Source: Bythopirellula polymerisocia (GTDB lineage: Bacteria > Planctomycetota > Planctomycetia > Pirellulales > Lacipirellulaceae). Taken from it: 64,000 nucleotides of DNA. The notes below the pieces were generated by a model. The model ran no database searches, was not told the DNA's origin, and was given only the letters and a program-made list of their open reading frames with translations. The stretch spans positions 441,567 to 505,566 of the forward strand of contig NZ_SJPS01000004.1 of the NCBI RefSeq assembly GCF_007860015.1, in the 5' to 3' direction. This document shows, in pieces, positions 25,842 through 35,712 of the stretch (position 1 is its first letter; the number at the start of each line of letters is the position of its first letter). Both the position numbers and the translations under genes were made by a program.

Positions 25842-28800
25842 ATGTGGGAACACAGTTTCACCTTTGATAGCCCGGGCTACCTGCTGCTCTTGTTGCTCCT
25901 GCCGCTGATGTGGTGGTGGAGTTACGATAGCCTCTCGGGGCTCGGCTATTGGCGCCGACTGGCAGCATTGGTGTTTCGCTCCTTGGTGCTCACGGTGATC
26001 GTCCTTTCTCTGGCCGACATTCAGTATCAGCGCCGAAATGACCAGCTCACGGTCATTTATCTCTTAGACCAGTCGCTTAGCATCCCGACCGACGATCGGC
26101 AGGATATGGTGGAGTTTGTGAACGACTCGATCATGGAGCACCAGGACGAGAGTCGCAATGATCGTTATGCGGTGATCGTGTTCGGTAAAGACGCGGCCGT
26201 CGAGATGCCGCTGGTGAATGTGCAGCTTCCGCTACCCACGCGCACCGAAGCGATTCTTGATCCTGAGTACACCGATTTGGCGACGGCTATTCAGCGCGCC
26301 AAGGCGATGTTCCCAGCGGACGCCGCCAAGCGGATTGTCATTCTCTCCGACGGCAACGAAAACCTGGGCAACGCTCGTCGTGAGGCACGTTCAGCGTCAG
26401 CCACCGGCGTGAGCATCGACGTGGTGCCGGTGATGCTCTCGGCACGTGGCGAAGTGTCGGTGGAAAAGTTGGATGTGCCTGCCAATGCTCGGCGCGGGCA
26501 GCCGTTTCAAATGCGTGTCGTCATGCGCAACGACGCACCGGAAGGCTCCGCTCGGCCCGTCAAAGGCAAACTGAGAGTCATCCGCAAGACAGGTGACCGC
26601 GAAGACCCCATCATCGAACAGGACATCGAAGTTCCCCCCGGCAAGCGAGTTTTCACTGTCCCCGAGGAGATCGACCTGCCCGATTTCTACACTTACGAAG
26701 CGCGCTTCTCGCCGGACGATCCGGCGGCAGACGGGATGACTCAGAACAACACTGCCTCGGCCTTTACCCACGTGCGGGGCAAGGGGCACGTCCTGCTGAT
26801 CGAAAACTGGGAGAAGCAAGGTGAGTTCGATTATCTCGTGGATCGACTCCGTGCTGAGGATATCACGGTGACTGTCACGACCACCGATCGACTTTTCAGT
26901 TCGCTGGCGGAGTTGCAGCGTTATGATTCGATCATCCTGACCAATGTCTCGCGCAGTTCGGGAACTGACGCGGACAATGTGTCCAGCTTCAGCGACGACC
27001 AGATCAGCATGCTGGAGAGGAATACTCGTGAACTCGGGTGCGGGCTGATTATGCTCGGCGGCCCGGATACGTTTGGCGCGGGTGGTTGGACCAACACCGA
27101 ACTAGAAAAAGTGATGCCGGTCGATTTTGAAATCAAGAATGCCAAGGTGACGCCGGTCGGTGCCCTCGTGCTCATGATGCACGCAGGCGAGATGCCTCAA
27201 GCGAACTATTGGCAGAAACGAATTGCGTTTGAATCGATCAAGATGCTCGGCAGCCGTGACTATTGTGGACTCGTGCAGTGGAATGGCAACGACAGTTGGC
27301 TCTGGGGAGCGAGCCAGGGGGGACTGATTCGGGTCGGCCCGAATCGCAAGATGATGCTCGGCCGCGTCGATCAAATGACCATCGGAGACATGCCCGCATT
27401 CGATGGAGCCATGAAAATGGCGGCGACCGCCTTCGCCGGGGTCAAAGACGCCGCAGTAAAACACATGATTATCATCAGCGACGGGGACCCCCAACCCCCG
27501 ACTACCGCGACGCTCAATCTGCTCAAGCAACAACAAGTCAAAGTGACGACCGTGGCAGTCGGATCTCACGGAACACTTGGTAGCCAAGAGATGCAGAAGA
27601 TCGCCACTTTCACCGGTGGCAAGTATTACGAAGTGAAGAGTGCCAACGCACTGCCGAAGATTTATCAGCGCGAAACTCGGCGGATTGCTCGGCCTTTGGT
27701 GTATGAGCCCAAGCCACCGGTGCAACCACAGATCGTTTCGCAGCACGAGATTTTGGATGGATTCGAGGGAGGTGTGCCGCCAATCAGCGGCTTTGTGCTT
27801 ACGAGTGTGAAAGACAATCCGCTCGTGGAGGTAATCCTCCGTTCGCCACAACCCACAACCGAGAAAAATGCGACTGTGTTGGCCGCCTGGACTTATGGGG
27901 CAGGCAAGGCAGCCGCGCTGACCACTGACGCCGGCAAACGCTGGGCTTCCGATTGGACGAGTTGGGACAACTACGACAAATTCTTTAGCCAACTCGTTCG
28001 CTGGTCGATGCGACCCACCGACGACGCGGGGATCTTCAATATCGCTACCAATGTCCGCGATGGTTCGACGGAGGTGATCGTGACTGCGCTCGATGAGGAC
28101 GATCAGTTCCTCAACAACCAGTCGCTCAGCGGCACGGTCGTGGCCCCCGACATGACCTCGATCCCGTTCCATATCGAGCAGACTGCACCTGGTCGCTACA
28201 CGGGCGAATTCCCTTCGGAGCTGGCTGGCAGCTATCTGGTGGTAATCAACCCCGGTTCTGGAAAAGCCCCGATCCGCACTGGCGTGAATGTCGGATATTC
28301 AGCCGAGTATCGTGACTACCAAACCAACATGGCTCTGCTACGGACGCTGGCCGAGCTCGCCCCCAAAGACGCTCCGCGCGGCACTTTGGTTGAGTCAGGA
28401 CTTAACGCCACAGAGGCAGAACTAGTCGAGGACGAAAACCCCTTCCGCCGCGACTTGCCGCCGGCTATTTCGAACCAATCAATCTGGCCGTGGCTGATCG
28501 TGATCGGTAGCTGTATTTTTCTCGGTGATGTGTTTGTTCGCCGCGTGCAGATCAACTTCCTCTGGATGAATGTTTTCCTGGCAAAGGTGCGGGACAAATT
28601 GCTCCGTCGCCAGCGAGAGGCTCCTGTGCCGGAAACAATCGGCCGCCTCCGCAGCAAGAAACAAGAGATCGGCCAACAAATCGAACGCCAGCGTTCTGCC
28701 AGCCGATTCGAAGGGACCGCCCAGAGTGCGACTGGTCCTTCGCCCCTTGCCAAAGAACCCACGACCGCGCCGACACCAACGAAGAAACCCACGCCGACAG

Positions 28801-28913
28801 CCGACCAGCTGGATGCACCCACCCCAGAGTCTTATACCGAGCGGCTACTCAAAGCGAAGCGGGATGTGTGGAAGGAGCGTGGAGGTGATCCACCATCAGA
28901 GAAAGAGAAATAA
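25842..28913 (+). CDS. Large VWA membrane protein with glutamine-amidotransferase-like segment
   Basis: Two N-terminal membrane spans (YLLLLLLLPLMWWW; LVFRSLVLTVIVLSL) are followed by a VWA domain with D76-Q-S78-L-S80 and ILSDGNENLG. Next come an Ig-like part, a GATase1-like segment (RGKGHVLLIENW ... GLIMLGGPDTFGAGGW), and a second VWA-like region (HMIIISDGDPQPPT). A beta-rich part, one C-terminal span and a Pro/Thr-rich basic tail complete it. No amidotransferase catalytic Cys is visible in the segment, so it is probably structural. I chose ATG 25842; a TTG at 25818 would overlap the NHL gene stop. Such proteins are common in planctomycetes; the function is unknown. Confidence 0.82.
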   Translation: MWEHSFTFDSPGYLLLLLLLPLMWWWSYDSLSGLGYWRRLAALVFRSLVLTVIVLSLADIQYQRRNDQLTVIYLLDQSLSIPTDDRQDMVEFVNDSIMEHQDESRNDRYAVIVFGKDAAVEMPLVNVQLPLPTRTEAILDPEYTDLATAIQRAKAMFPADAAKRIVILSDGNENLGNARREARSASATGVSIDVVPVMLSARGEVSVEKLDVPANARRGQPFQMRVVMRNDAPEGSARPVKGKLRVIRKTGDREDPIIEQDIEVPPGKRVFTVPEEIDLPDFYTYEARFSPDDPAADGMTQNNTASAFTHVRGKGHVLLIENWEKQGEFDYLVDRLRAEDITVTVTTTDRLFSSLAELQRYDSIILTNVSRSSGTDADNVSSFSDDQISMLERNTRELGCGLIMLGGPDTFGAGGWTNTELEKVMPVDFEIKNAKVTPVGALVLMMHAGEMPQANYWQKRIAFESIKMLGSRDYCGLVQWNGNDSWLWGASQGGLIRVGPNRKMMLGRVDQMTIGDMPAFDGAMKMAATAFAGVKDAAVKHMIIISDGDPQPPTTATLNLLKQQQVKVTTVAVGSHGTLGSQEMQKIATFTGGKYYEVKSANALPKIYQRETRRIARPLVYEPKPPVQPQIVSQHEILDGFEGGVPPISGFVLTSVKDNPLVEVILRSPQPTTEKNATVLAAWTYGAGKAAALTTDAGKRWASDWTSWDNYDKFFSQLVRWSMRPTDDAGIFNIATNVRDGSTEVIVTALDEDDQFLNNQSLSGTVVAPDMTSIPFHIEQTAPGRYTGEFPSELAGSYLVVINPGSGKAPIRTGVNVGYSAEYRDYQTNMALLRTLAELAPKDAPRGTLVESGLNATEAELVEDENPFRRDLPPAISNQSIWPWLIVIGSCIFLGDVFVRRVQINFLWMNVFLAKVRDKLLRRQREAPVPETIGRLRSKKQEIGQQIERQRSASRFEGTAQSATGPSPLAKEPTTAPTPTKKPTPTADQLDAPTPESYTERLLKAKRDVWKERGGDPPSEKEK

Positions 28914-28924
28914 AACCTCTTCCC

Positions 28925-29431
28925 TCAGCGTTGTCGAATATCATCACGATTGGTCTGCGGAGGCTGAAACTTTCCTGACCAGAGATTCTCGTATTCAGCC
29001 TCGTCGACTTCACGCTGGGTCATATCTAAAAATCCAACCATCCGATTCCCGTCAATTCCGACGGATTCAAAGATTACCGGCTCGGAACTACCCATCGCAC
29101 TACCTACAACCGAGTACCGAATCTTAAACGGCTCGCCATCACGTTCGTTGACAAACAACTCGTCGATGGCATTGGGGTCTATGCCGATTCGGGTGAGTTT
29201 CTGGGGATTATACGAGCGAAGGAAATTTTTGAAGCCTGCTTCGTCGGCAGGTCCCTGCCAGTCATGCTTCATCTGGTAGGTAAAGTAGAGATTTGCGAGA
29301 CGCTGAATATTGTTTTTATTGACTTTGGCAATGGCCTCGTTCACATCGAGTTTTCGGCCGCATCCGGGGATCAGGCTGAGAATTAACAGGCAACTGACAA
29401 TTGCAAGGGGTAATCGGCAGATTTTTTTCAT
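28925..29431 (-). CDS. Small lipoprotein next to DUF1559 protein
   Basis: The ATG at 29431 opens a clear lipoprotein signal (LAIVSCLLILSLIPGC). The mature part of about 145 residues has a conserved-looking ANLYFTYQMKHDWQGPADEAGFKNFLRSY and IGIDPNAIDELFVNERDGEPFKIRYSVVG. In planctomycete genomes a lipoprotein of this size often follows a DUF1559 gene, as here (55 bases downstream). Function unknown; an envelope partner of the pilin-like protein is inferred. A longer frame back to 29518 overlaps the DUF1559 gene and is rejected. Confidence 0.72.
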   Translation of the reverse strand: MKKICRLPLAIVSCLLILSLIPGCGRKLDVNEAIAKVNKNNIQRLANLYFTYQMKHDWQGPADEAGFKNFLRSYNPQKLTRIGIDPNAIDELFVNERDGEPFKIRYSVVGSAMGSSEPVIFESVGIDGNRMVGFLDMTQREVDEAEYENLWSGKFQPPQTNRDDIRQR

Positions 29432-29486
29432 GTGACTTTCACAAGAGTACGAATTAGGCAAGCCAGAATGAGAGCGACACGAGGAC

Positions 29487-30542
29487 CTATAATTCGGCTG
29501 AGGATACGAGAGACCCATCGGCTCTCTTTCCTAGGTGGTCAAGCATAAGAAGATCAGCTGAATCAGAAATGGTATGCGTCGATCCGTCGCCGTAAACAGT
29601 ATTGATGATTCCTGGGTGAGCAGATCCGAATCCGAATTCTTGCGACTGACCGCCACTTCTCTCATCGTCACCTCGAATCGGAACTTCCGGGGACGGACTC
29701 GCTGAACCTTGTGTTAGTGCGCCGAACATTCTCATCACTGGCCAGTCTGCTCCCGTGTAATATCCGTATACTTCCCAAAAAGGCCAAGGACTAGAGCTGG
29801 GGATTGTCCAGAATTTACTCTGAACAGATTTTTCGGCTAGGAGAATGGTGTTCGAAGTTCCATCCTCAATTGAAGCAAAATCGACTTCGCCGAATTTCCA
29901 AATCTGCGGAGGACTTTGATTCTTTTTTACCTGACCACCCTTAACTAAGATGCCTGTCCACACGGCAGTCTCCTCATTGGGATTTGGTGCGACAGTATCC
30001 TGCCAGGCAAATCCTTGCCACCCTGGATCATTCCAACTCGCCATGACACCTGCATAGTCGCCCAGTGCGTAGATGTCCGTGCCGATAGTGGCGATTCGGC
30101 CGGAACGCGTCGGGCAGTTGAATGCCGACACAGGAATCTCGGCGAGCCCTGTCTCGACAAAGCCCGCATTCAGGTTGCCATCCCCACGTCGCATATTGGC
30201 TAGATTCTGTTGTTCGATATAGGGAAGTATCTGGTACATCCAACTGGCATTCTCGTAGCCATAAGCAGGCTTCGAGAGATCGGCCCGATTCAGAAACTGC
30301 GATACGGCCCCACCAGCCGTGGGAAAGACTCCCTTGGCTGACTCAAAGTTGAGCATCCCCAGACCGAGCTGGCGAAGATTATTGATACATTGTGTGCGGC
30401 GGGCAGATTCCCGCGCCGCTTGTACTGCCGGTAGCAACAAGGCAACCAGTACCCCAATGATGGCGATTACCACCAGCAGCTCTACTAAGGTAAAACCAGT
30501 CAACGGCGAACGGTTGCCCGAGCGAGAAAGTCTAAGGCGCAT
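29487..30542 (-). CDS. DUF1559 protein with type IV prepilin N-terminus
   Basis: The N-terminus [50 protein letters not shown] is the prepilin cleavage site and hydrophobic helix typical of planctomycete DUF1559 proteins. The C-terminal half has the family's [12 protein letters not shown] motif and an H-P-G-I-x-N-x-x-Y-G-D-G-S end. GGAG nine bases before ATG 30542 supports the start. It is exported through a type II/IV pilus-like route and probably assembles as a pseudopilin; its job is unknown. Confidence 0.92.
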   Translation of the reverse strand: MRLRLSRSGNRSPLTGFTLVELLVVIAIIGVLVALLLPAVQAARESARRTQCINNLRQLGLGMLNFESAKGVFPTAGGAVSQFLNRADLSKPAYGYENASWMYQILPYIEQQNLANMRRGDGNLNAGFVETGLAEIPVSAFNCPTRSGRIATIGTDIYALGDYAGVMASWNDPGWQGFAWQDTVAPNPNEETAVWTGILVKGGQVKKNQSPPQIWKFGEVDFASIEDGTSNTILLAEKSVQSKFWTIPSSSPWPFWEVYGYYTGADWPVMRMFGALTQGSASPSPEVPIRGDDERSGGQSQEFGFGSAHPGIINTVYGDGSTHTISDSADLLMLDHLGKRADGSLVSSAEL

Positions 30543-30627
30543 CGAAAAGACTCCAGTAGACGAAAAGAAGGGATGAGTTACTTCATATTATACCAGACGA
30601 GTTCCATTGGGGAGTCGAAACACAGTG

Positions 30628-30646
30628 CGTGAAAATTTGTTTCACG
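30628..30646. repeat. Inverted repeat between DUF1559 and ABC genes
   Basis: Arms CGTGAAA/TTTCACG with a five-base loop. There is no T-run, so it is more likely an operator or leader hairpin upstream of the DUF1559 gene than a terminator of the ABC gene. Confidence 0.4.
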
Positions 30647-30708
30647 AACTTGTGCGAGCCACCCCACATGCCAGATTTCTGTTGGGTGAAGTGCTGTTGT
30701 TGTAGAAG

Positions 30709-31503
30709 TTACTTCCACAAGGGCCAAAGTCGCCCCGCCACATTTTCCAGCTTATAAAGTGAGGTTTGATAGACTTCTTCGATTCTTGTTTTCGTCACCA
30801 CTTCGTGTGTCCGGCCCGAGGCTACAATTCGACCTTCAGCCAGCATCAGGGTTTGGGATATGCAGGGAACGATCTCTTCGAGATGATGAGTTACGAGTAT
30901 CGTGGTTGGTCCCGTAGTTTTGCTTACAACCTCATTGAGCCATCCGAGAAACCTTTCGCGCACCCCCGGATCCATCCCCGCACAAGGCTCATCCAATACT
31001 AGCAAGAATGGCTCAGCCATCCGGGCTCGAGCGATCAGCACTTGCTGCCGTTCTCCCTGCGATAACACTCCGAATGGTTTTGCAACTAGGTGGGAGCAGC
31101 TGAGCTGAGAGAGTAACGCACGTGCGTCGGCAAAATCTTGTTCCGAGGGCTGGTCGCCGAGAAAAAATTTGAGCCCCCATTGGCTTAGCCGACCTGTGAC
31201 GACTGTCTCCAGAGCGGTTTCCTCCAATGGGATTTTGGTGGCTAATTCAGAAGTAACCCAGCCGATGCTCCTCCGTAGTTGCCTTAGGTCGAGCATTTCT
31301 TCACCCAAACGCAAGACTCTTCCCGAAGATGGCCAGAGATAACCGCAGGCAACTTCCAGCAGGGTCGTCTTGCCGGAGCCATTGGGTCCTAGTACAGCCC
31401 AATGCTCACCATCGTCAAGCATCCAATTGATGTCCGACAGGATCTGCGTTTGTTGTTGCCGATAACCGACGTTTTCGAATTCTAGGATTGGTGGGTTTGA
31501 CAC
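30709..31503 (-). CDS. ABC transporter ATP-binding protein
   Basis: Walker A GPNGSGKT (39-46), signature LSQGERQ and Walker B FLLVLDEPCAG are all present, with the switch His in LVTHHLEE. The spacing ERFLGWLNEVV and HHLEEIVPCISQ resembles ModF-like and other solitary ATPases. No permease or binding protein is adjacent, so the substrate is unknown and the partner must be encoded elsewhere. The start is GTG. Confidence 0.88.
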   Translation of the reverse strand: MSNPPILEFENVGYRQQQTQILSDINWMLDDGEHWAVLGPNGSGKTTLLEVACGYLWPSSGRVLRLGEEMLDLRQLRRSIGWVTSELATKIPLEETALETVVTGRLSQWGLKFFLGDQPSEQDFADARALLSQLSCSHLVAKPFGVLSQGERQQVLIARARMAEPFLLVLDEPCAGMDPGVRERFLGWLNEVVSKTTGPTTILVTHHLEEIVPCISQTLMLAEGRIVASGRTHEVVTKTRIEEVYQTSLYKLENVAGRLWPLWK

Positions 31504-31607
31504 GACAAGAGCAGGCCTAAAAAACCGGTTCCTCAGGAAAGATGTTCGACTAACAAAGTTCTAAGGAAGTGATCTAATCGACCTTTGTCGACTGCAAAGA
31601 ACAACCG

Positions 31608-32045
31608 TTAAGAAGCCGAGCTACTAGCAGGCAAGACTTCCTGCAGCGATTCGAGATGGCCCTTTGCCATGCCGAGTGCTTCTTCGCAGAGGGCTTTCGC
31701 TTCGGGGTAGGATTGCAGTTCGTCGATGAGGGCACGGATCGAATCAATGTCTTGCTGTTGGTAACCGATTGCCGCCGCGAGTTGATAGTCGATACTCAGG
31801 TCATGCGTGTCAGTGTATTCCATGGGAAACCCACCTGGGCGCAGAGGGGCTTCGGCGTCCACCAAGAGCACACCAATCCTCTCGGCCAAGACATCCTGAT
31901 CGTGGACGATGGCTTCGATGGTGTCGACAATCGCTTCGCTACCAGGTGGCATGTAGGGCCGCGAGTAACGAATGTACTGGGGGAAAGATTTCCCCACGAT
32001 GCCCAGCAATTGGTTCAGCAGATGGTAAAGCGAAGCTTGAAACAT
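31608..32045 (-). CDS. Helical protein of unknown function at the end of the nuo genes
   Basis: A 145-residue, all-helical protein beginning 24 bases after nuoN with AGGA before its ATG, so it is probably part of the complex I transcript. I recognise no family. Two helices hold acid/His pairs (TIEAIVHDQDVLAERIGVLL and CEEALGMAKGHLESL) reminiscent of ferritin-like four-helix bundles, but the ligand set is not complete by eye. A metal-binding or assembly role in complex I is only a suggestion. Confidence 0.6.
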   Translation of the reverse strand: MFQASLYHLLNQLLGIVGKSFPQYIRYSRPYMPPGSEAIVDTIEAIVHDQDVLAERIGVLLVDAEAPLRPGGFPMEYTDTHDLSIDYQLAAAIGYQQQDIDSIRALIDELQSYPEAKALCEEALGMAKGHLESLQEVLPASSSAS

Positions 32046-32068
32046 GTTTCCTCAATACCGTGGGCCAA

Positions 32069-33802
32069 TTAGCTAAACAGTTGAGAGACGGCCAGATCGG
32101 TCCAGTTGGCCAAGGGGCCTGGGAGGATACCGAAGATCAAAACCGGCACAGAAACCACAAATACGAACGCCGCGGGCAAAAACCCTAGAGAGACCGCCCC
32201 GCGTGTGTCGGGTTCCGGGTCAATGCACATCGTCTTGGCCACGCGAAGATAATATACCAGCGCAATAGCCGTGTTGAGAGCGGCAGCAACCAGGACAAAT
32301 GTCATCAACGGTCCACCGGCCATATAGAGTGCTTGCAACACCCGCAGCTTGGGCCAGAAACCAGCCAATGGAGGAAGACCAATCAAACTCACCAGGACGG
32401 CCGTCATCATCACCGCCGTCAGGGGGGAGGTGCGGATTAATCCAGCATAGTCAGCGATATCTTCACTGTGCATTTCATTCCGCAAGAACGCGACGATGGC
32501 AAAAGCTGACAAATTCATAAACAAGTAGAGAGTGATATACAATAATAGAGCAGAGACTGCCGTGCGGGCATCCACGACATCACGACCCGCCAAGGCAATC
32601 GCCGCCGCGACGGCCATCATCATGAACCCCGCGTGAGCAATCGTGGAATAGGCGAGCATCCGTTTGATGTTGGTCTGACCATAGGCCGCTAGATTGCCAA
32701 AAGTGCAGGAGACGATTGCGATCAATGATACCAGGATCACAAAGAATCGACGGACTGGCGAGAGTGGGCCGCCACCGACATGCGTAGCATCCTGAGAGTC
32801 AGCAACCTGTTTCACAAGCACGGCATTCTGTGTCGGGGCAGTTGTTTCATTTGCAGCGACTGCTATCACCCGAGGAGGGTCCGCAGAGTCGGCCACAGGC
32901 AGTTCGGCAGTGGTCAGCCCTAGACCTGCTCCGACACGCAGCAGCAACACAAGGGCTGCGGCTTTTGATGCTACCGACAAAAAGGCATCGACCTCGGCCG
33001 AAGCACCTTCAAAAACATCGGGACACCAAAAGTGGAAAGGCACCGCAGACAGCTTGAAGGCTAAGCCTACTCCCAGCATCAATCCGCCCAGCACCAGCAC
33101 CATGACCGTCAGCCGACCCTCGGCAGTGGTAAGCAGATTGGGAATATCGAGATCCGCAAGACTTGCCGCCATCGTCGGCAAATGGGCTGAGCCCAAGACG
33201 CCAGTCAGTAGGCTAATGCCGTAAAGCATTACGCCAGCCGTGCCAGCTCCGTAGATCACGTACTTGAGTGCTGCTTCGCTGCTCCTCTGACGGCCCTTTA
33301 CGATACCAGCGAGCACATAAGAGGGCACGCTCGCCATTTCTACTCCCATGAAGAGCATCATCATGTGGTTAGCCGAGGACATGATACACATGCCAAGTGT
33401 GGCACCTAAGACCAAAGCGTAGTAGTCTTGGCCGTCCTTCGCATCGGCAATGCCAGTCAATCTCGAGAGGATGATGAACAGCACGACAAACGACAACAAG
33501 AATATCCGGATAAATGCCGTGAGAGTGTCGTAGACCAACATGCCAGTGAACAACTCTTGCCGCGGCATGGTCGCCCAGGATTCAAAGCCTTCGGCAGGAA
33601 ACGCCAAAATGAGCGCGGTTATCGAACCCAAAATGGCAATAAAGAAGGAGGGAATATATTCTCCTCCCTTGAAAATGCGCACGAACAGCAAGATGACAAT
33701 CGTTGCACACAGAGCCAGTTCAGGCCGGAAAAACGGCAGGCTCATGTCAAGCGTATTGTCGACGAGCGAATCAACGACGTTTTGGAGGGTCACAGGTTGC
33801 AC
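32069..33802 (-). CDS. nuoN: NADH-quinone oxidoreductase subunit N
   Basis: An antiporter-like membrane subunit of complex I. Conserved signatures include AFKLSAVPFHFWCPDVFEGA and TNIKRMLAYSTIAHAGF, and the protein has about 14 membrane spans. It forms part of the proton-pumping arm. A polar insertion of ~55 residues (VADSADPPRVIAVAANETT...) separates two spans in the second half. At 577 residues it is longer than the usual ~485. The start is GTG 33802; no strong ribosome binding site was seen. Confidence 0.95.
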   Translation of the reverse strand: MQPVTLQNVVDSLVDNTLDMSLPFFRPELALCATIVILLFVRIFKGGEYIPSFFIAILGSITALILAFPAEGFESWATMPRQELFTGMLVYDTLTAFIRIFLLSFVVLFIILSRLTGIADAKDGQDYYALVLGATLGMCIMSSANHMMMLFMGVEMASVPSYVLAGIVKGRQRSSEAALKYVIYGAGTAGVMLYGISLLTGVLGSAHLPTMAASLADLDIPNLLTTAEGRLTVMVLVLGGLMLGVGLAFKLSAVPFHFWCPDVFEGASAEVDAFLSVASKAAALVLLLRVGAGLGLTTAELPVADSADPPRVIAVAANETTAPTQNAVLVKQVADSQDATHVGGGPLSPVRRFFVILVSLIAIVSCTFGNLAAYGQTNIKRMLAYSTIAHAGFMMMAVAAAIALAGRDVVDARTAVSALLLYITLYLFMNLSAFAIVAFLRNEMHSEDIADYAGLIRTSPLTAVMMTAVLVSLIGLPPLAGFWPKLRVLQALYMAGGPLMTFVLVAAALNTAIALVYYLRVAKTMCIDPEPDTRGAVSLGFLPAAFVFVVSVPVLIFGILPGPLANWTDLAVSQLFS

Positions 33803-33858
33803 AGTGGAATGCTACTATTCGATTAAATTTGATTATGGTTATTCTTTAATGGCTGCAA

Positions 33859-35673
33859 CTAACGTTGCCAAGCGTCGGCGACTTGGCCATCTTGTGAGCC
33901 CAACGGATTGGAAGCGGTGGCGCGGTTGTCGTGTTCCTCGGTCCAAACTGCTAGCCGGTCGATCTGCATATCCACCGAGGGCTGCATGTAGTTGAGTAGA
34001 GCCGTCGGATAAACTCCAAAGACAATGGCCAGCACCAATAACGGCACAGCGATGGAGAGCTCTCGCATCGTAATCGGAGTGATCGCTTCACCATGAGGGC
34101 CCTTGTACTCCGCACCTAGGTAAACCCGTTGGATCGCCCACAAGATGTAGCCCGCGGTCAGAATCACTACTGCCGCAGAGATGATGGCCAGGGCATAACT
34201 GTATTTCCAGACCGACAACACGACAAACACTTCGCCGATGAAGCCGCACAAACCGGGAAGTCCCAAGCCAGCGAAAAATATACCGACGGCCAGTCCGCTG
34301 TAGAGGGGCATTTTGGCAAACAGGCCACCAAACTTATCGAGATCACGATGATGTACGCGGTCGTAAATGACGCCGACCATAAAGAACATACCCGCCGAGC
34401 TGATGCCGTGGGCGATCATTTGGAACATGGCGCCGTTGGCACCCATCTTCCAGTAATCGGGATTGTAGCCTGTATCGGCGACGGCACTCCAAACGCCGAG
34501 TCCCAACACCACGTAGCCCATATGGCTCACGGAACTGTAGGCGACCATTCGCTTGAAATCTTTTTGAGCCAAGGCAGCAAAGGCACCGTATACCATACTC
34601 AGCACCCCGACGAAGCAGACAAAATAGGCCATTTGGTACCCTGCGTTCGGGCAAATTGGGTAGCAAATCCGGATAAGGCCGTAGCCACCCATCTTCAAGA
34701 GGATACCGGCCAGGATCATTGAGATCGGCGTGGGGGCTTCGACGTGGGCATCGGGCAACCAGGTATGCAGCGGCACGCTGGGGACCTTGATCACGAATCC
34801 AATAAACAGTAGCAAGAAAGCCCACCATTGCGTGCTCTTACCCCAAAGTGCCTCGCCATCAAACAGATCGGTATGCTGGCCCATCTGTTGAAGAGCAAGG
34901 ATGTTGAACGTGTGTAATTGCTTTCGCTGAGTAAGATCGGCTTCTTTGGTGATCTCTGCATATCTCTGTGCGAGAGGCAAATCGCTCTCTTTCCACTTCT
35001 CAAACGATTGGGCAGCATCCCCTCCTTTTTCCACGGAGACAATGCCCGCATCGGCCAGTTGCTGGGCGTCGAGTCGCGTCAGGTCGCTGTTGAAGTACAG
35101 CATCAAAATAGCGATCAACATCAACACGCTGCCGACCAATGTATACAGAAAGAACTTAATTGCCGCGTATTCACGCCGCGGACCGCCCCAGACCCCGATG
35201 AGGAAGTACATCGGCAGAAGCATCACTTCCCAGAAGACGTAGAACAAGAAGAAATCGAGAGCCATAAAGACGCCTAACATGCCCGTTTCCAAGAGCAGGA
35301 ACAGGATGCAGTAGCCCTTCACATGTTTGGTAATGGGCCAGGACGCTCCCATAGCCAGGACCGACAAGAATGCCGTCAGCACGACAAGTGGGAAGCTGAT
35401 GCCGTCCATAGCCATGAAATACTGGATTCCGAAAGAGGGGATCCAATCGACGTTGAACAGGTTTTGCATCTCGGCGACACCCGCCTCAAAGTCGATAGGC
35501 GCTCCTGAGCGGAAGAAACCGAGCGTGAGGATGAATACAAAAATGGTCACCGCCAAGCTGATCAGCTTGTAGGATTCGTCTGCGAGGCGTGGCAACACGG
35601 CCAGCACCAAGGCTGCCACTGCGGGCAGGAAAACCAAGAGGCTCAGATAAACCTTCGGGTCGCTGAGTGTCAT
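33859..35673 (-). CDS. nuoM: NADH-quinone oxidoreductase subunit M
   Basis: An antiporter-like subunit with FWEVMLLPMYFLIGVWGG, VPLHTWLPDAHVEAPTPISMILAGILLKMGGYGLIR and KDFKRMVAYSSVSHMGYV, all typical of NuoM. About 14 spans are present. Between two spans, just before the VPLHTWLPDA segment, a charged soluble insertion of ~85 residues (TRLDAQQLADAGIVSVEKGGD...) makes the protein 604 residues long, against roughly 500 in most bacteria. The gene is in the run nuoH-J-K-L-M-N. Confidence 0.96.
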   Translation of the reverse strand: MTLSDPKVYLSLLVFLPAVAALVLAVLPRLADESYKLISLAVTIFVFILTLGFFRSGAPIDFEAGVAEMQNLFNVDWIPSFGIQYFMAMDGISFPLVVLTAFLSVLAMGASWPITKHVKGYCILFLLLETGMLGVFMALDFFLFYVFWEVMLLPMYFLIGVWGGPRREYAAIKFFLYTLVGSVLMLIAILMLYFNSDLTRLDAQQLADAGIVSVEKGGDAAQSFEKWKESDLPLAQRYAEITKEADLTQRKQLHTFNILALQQMGQHTDLFDGEALWGKSTQWWAFLLLFIGFVIKVPSVPLHTWLPDAHVEAPTPISMILAGILLKMGGYGLIRICYPICPNAGYQMAYFVCFVGVLSMVYGAFAALAQKDFKRMVAYSSVSHMGYVVLGLGVWSAVADTGYNPDYWKMGANGAMFQMIAHGISSAGMFFMVGVIYDRVHHRDLDKFGGLFAKMPLYSGLAVGIFFAGLGLPGLCGFIGEVFVVLSVWKYSYALAIISAAVVILTAGYILWAIQRVYLGAEYKGPHGEAITPITMRELSIAVPLLVLAIVFGVYPTALLNYMQPSVDMQIDRLAVWTEEHDNRATASNPLGSQDGQVADAWQR

Positions 35674-35712
35674 AGTATTGAGCTAGTGGTTAGTGGTCAG
35701 GGACTGAGGGAA

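Noticed and set aside
27102..28172. 356-codon minus-strand frame inside the large VWA gene
   Set aside because: High-GC antisense shadow; the sense strand encodes clear VWA motifs.
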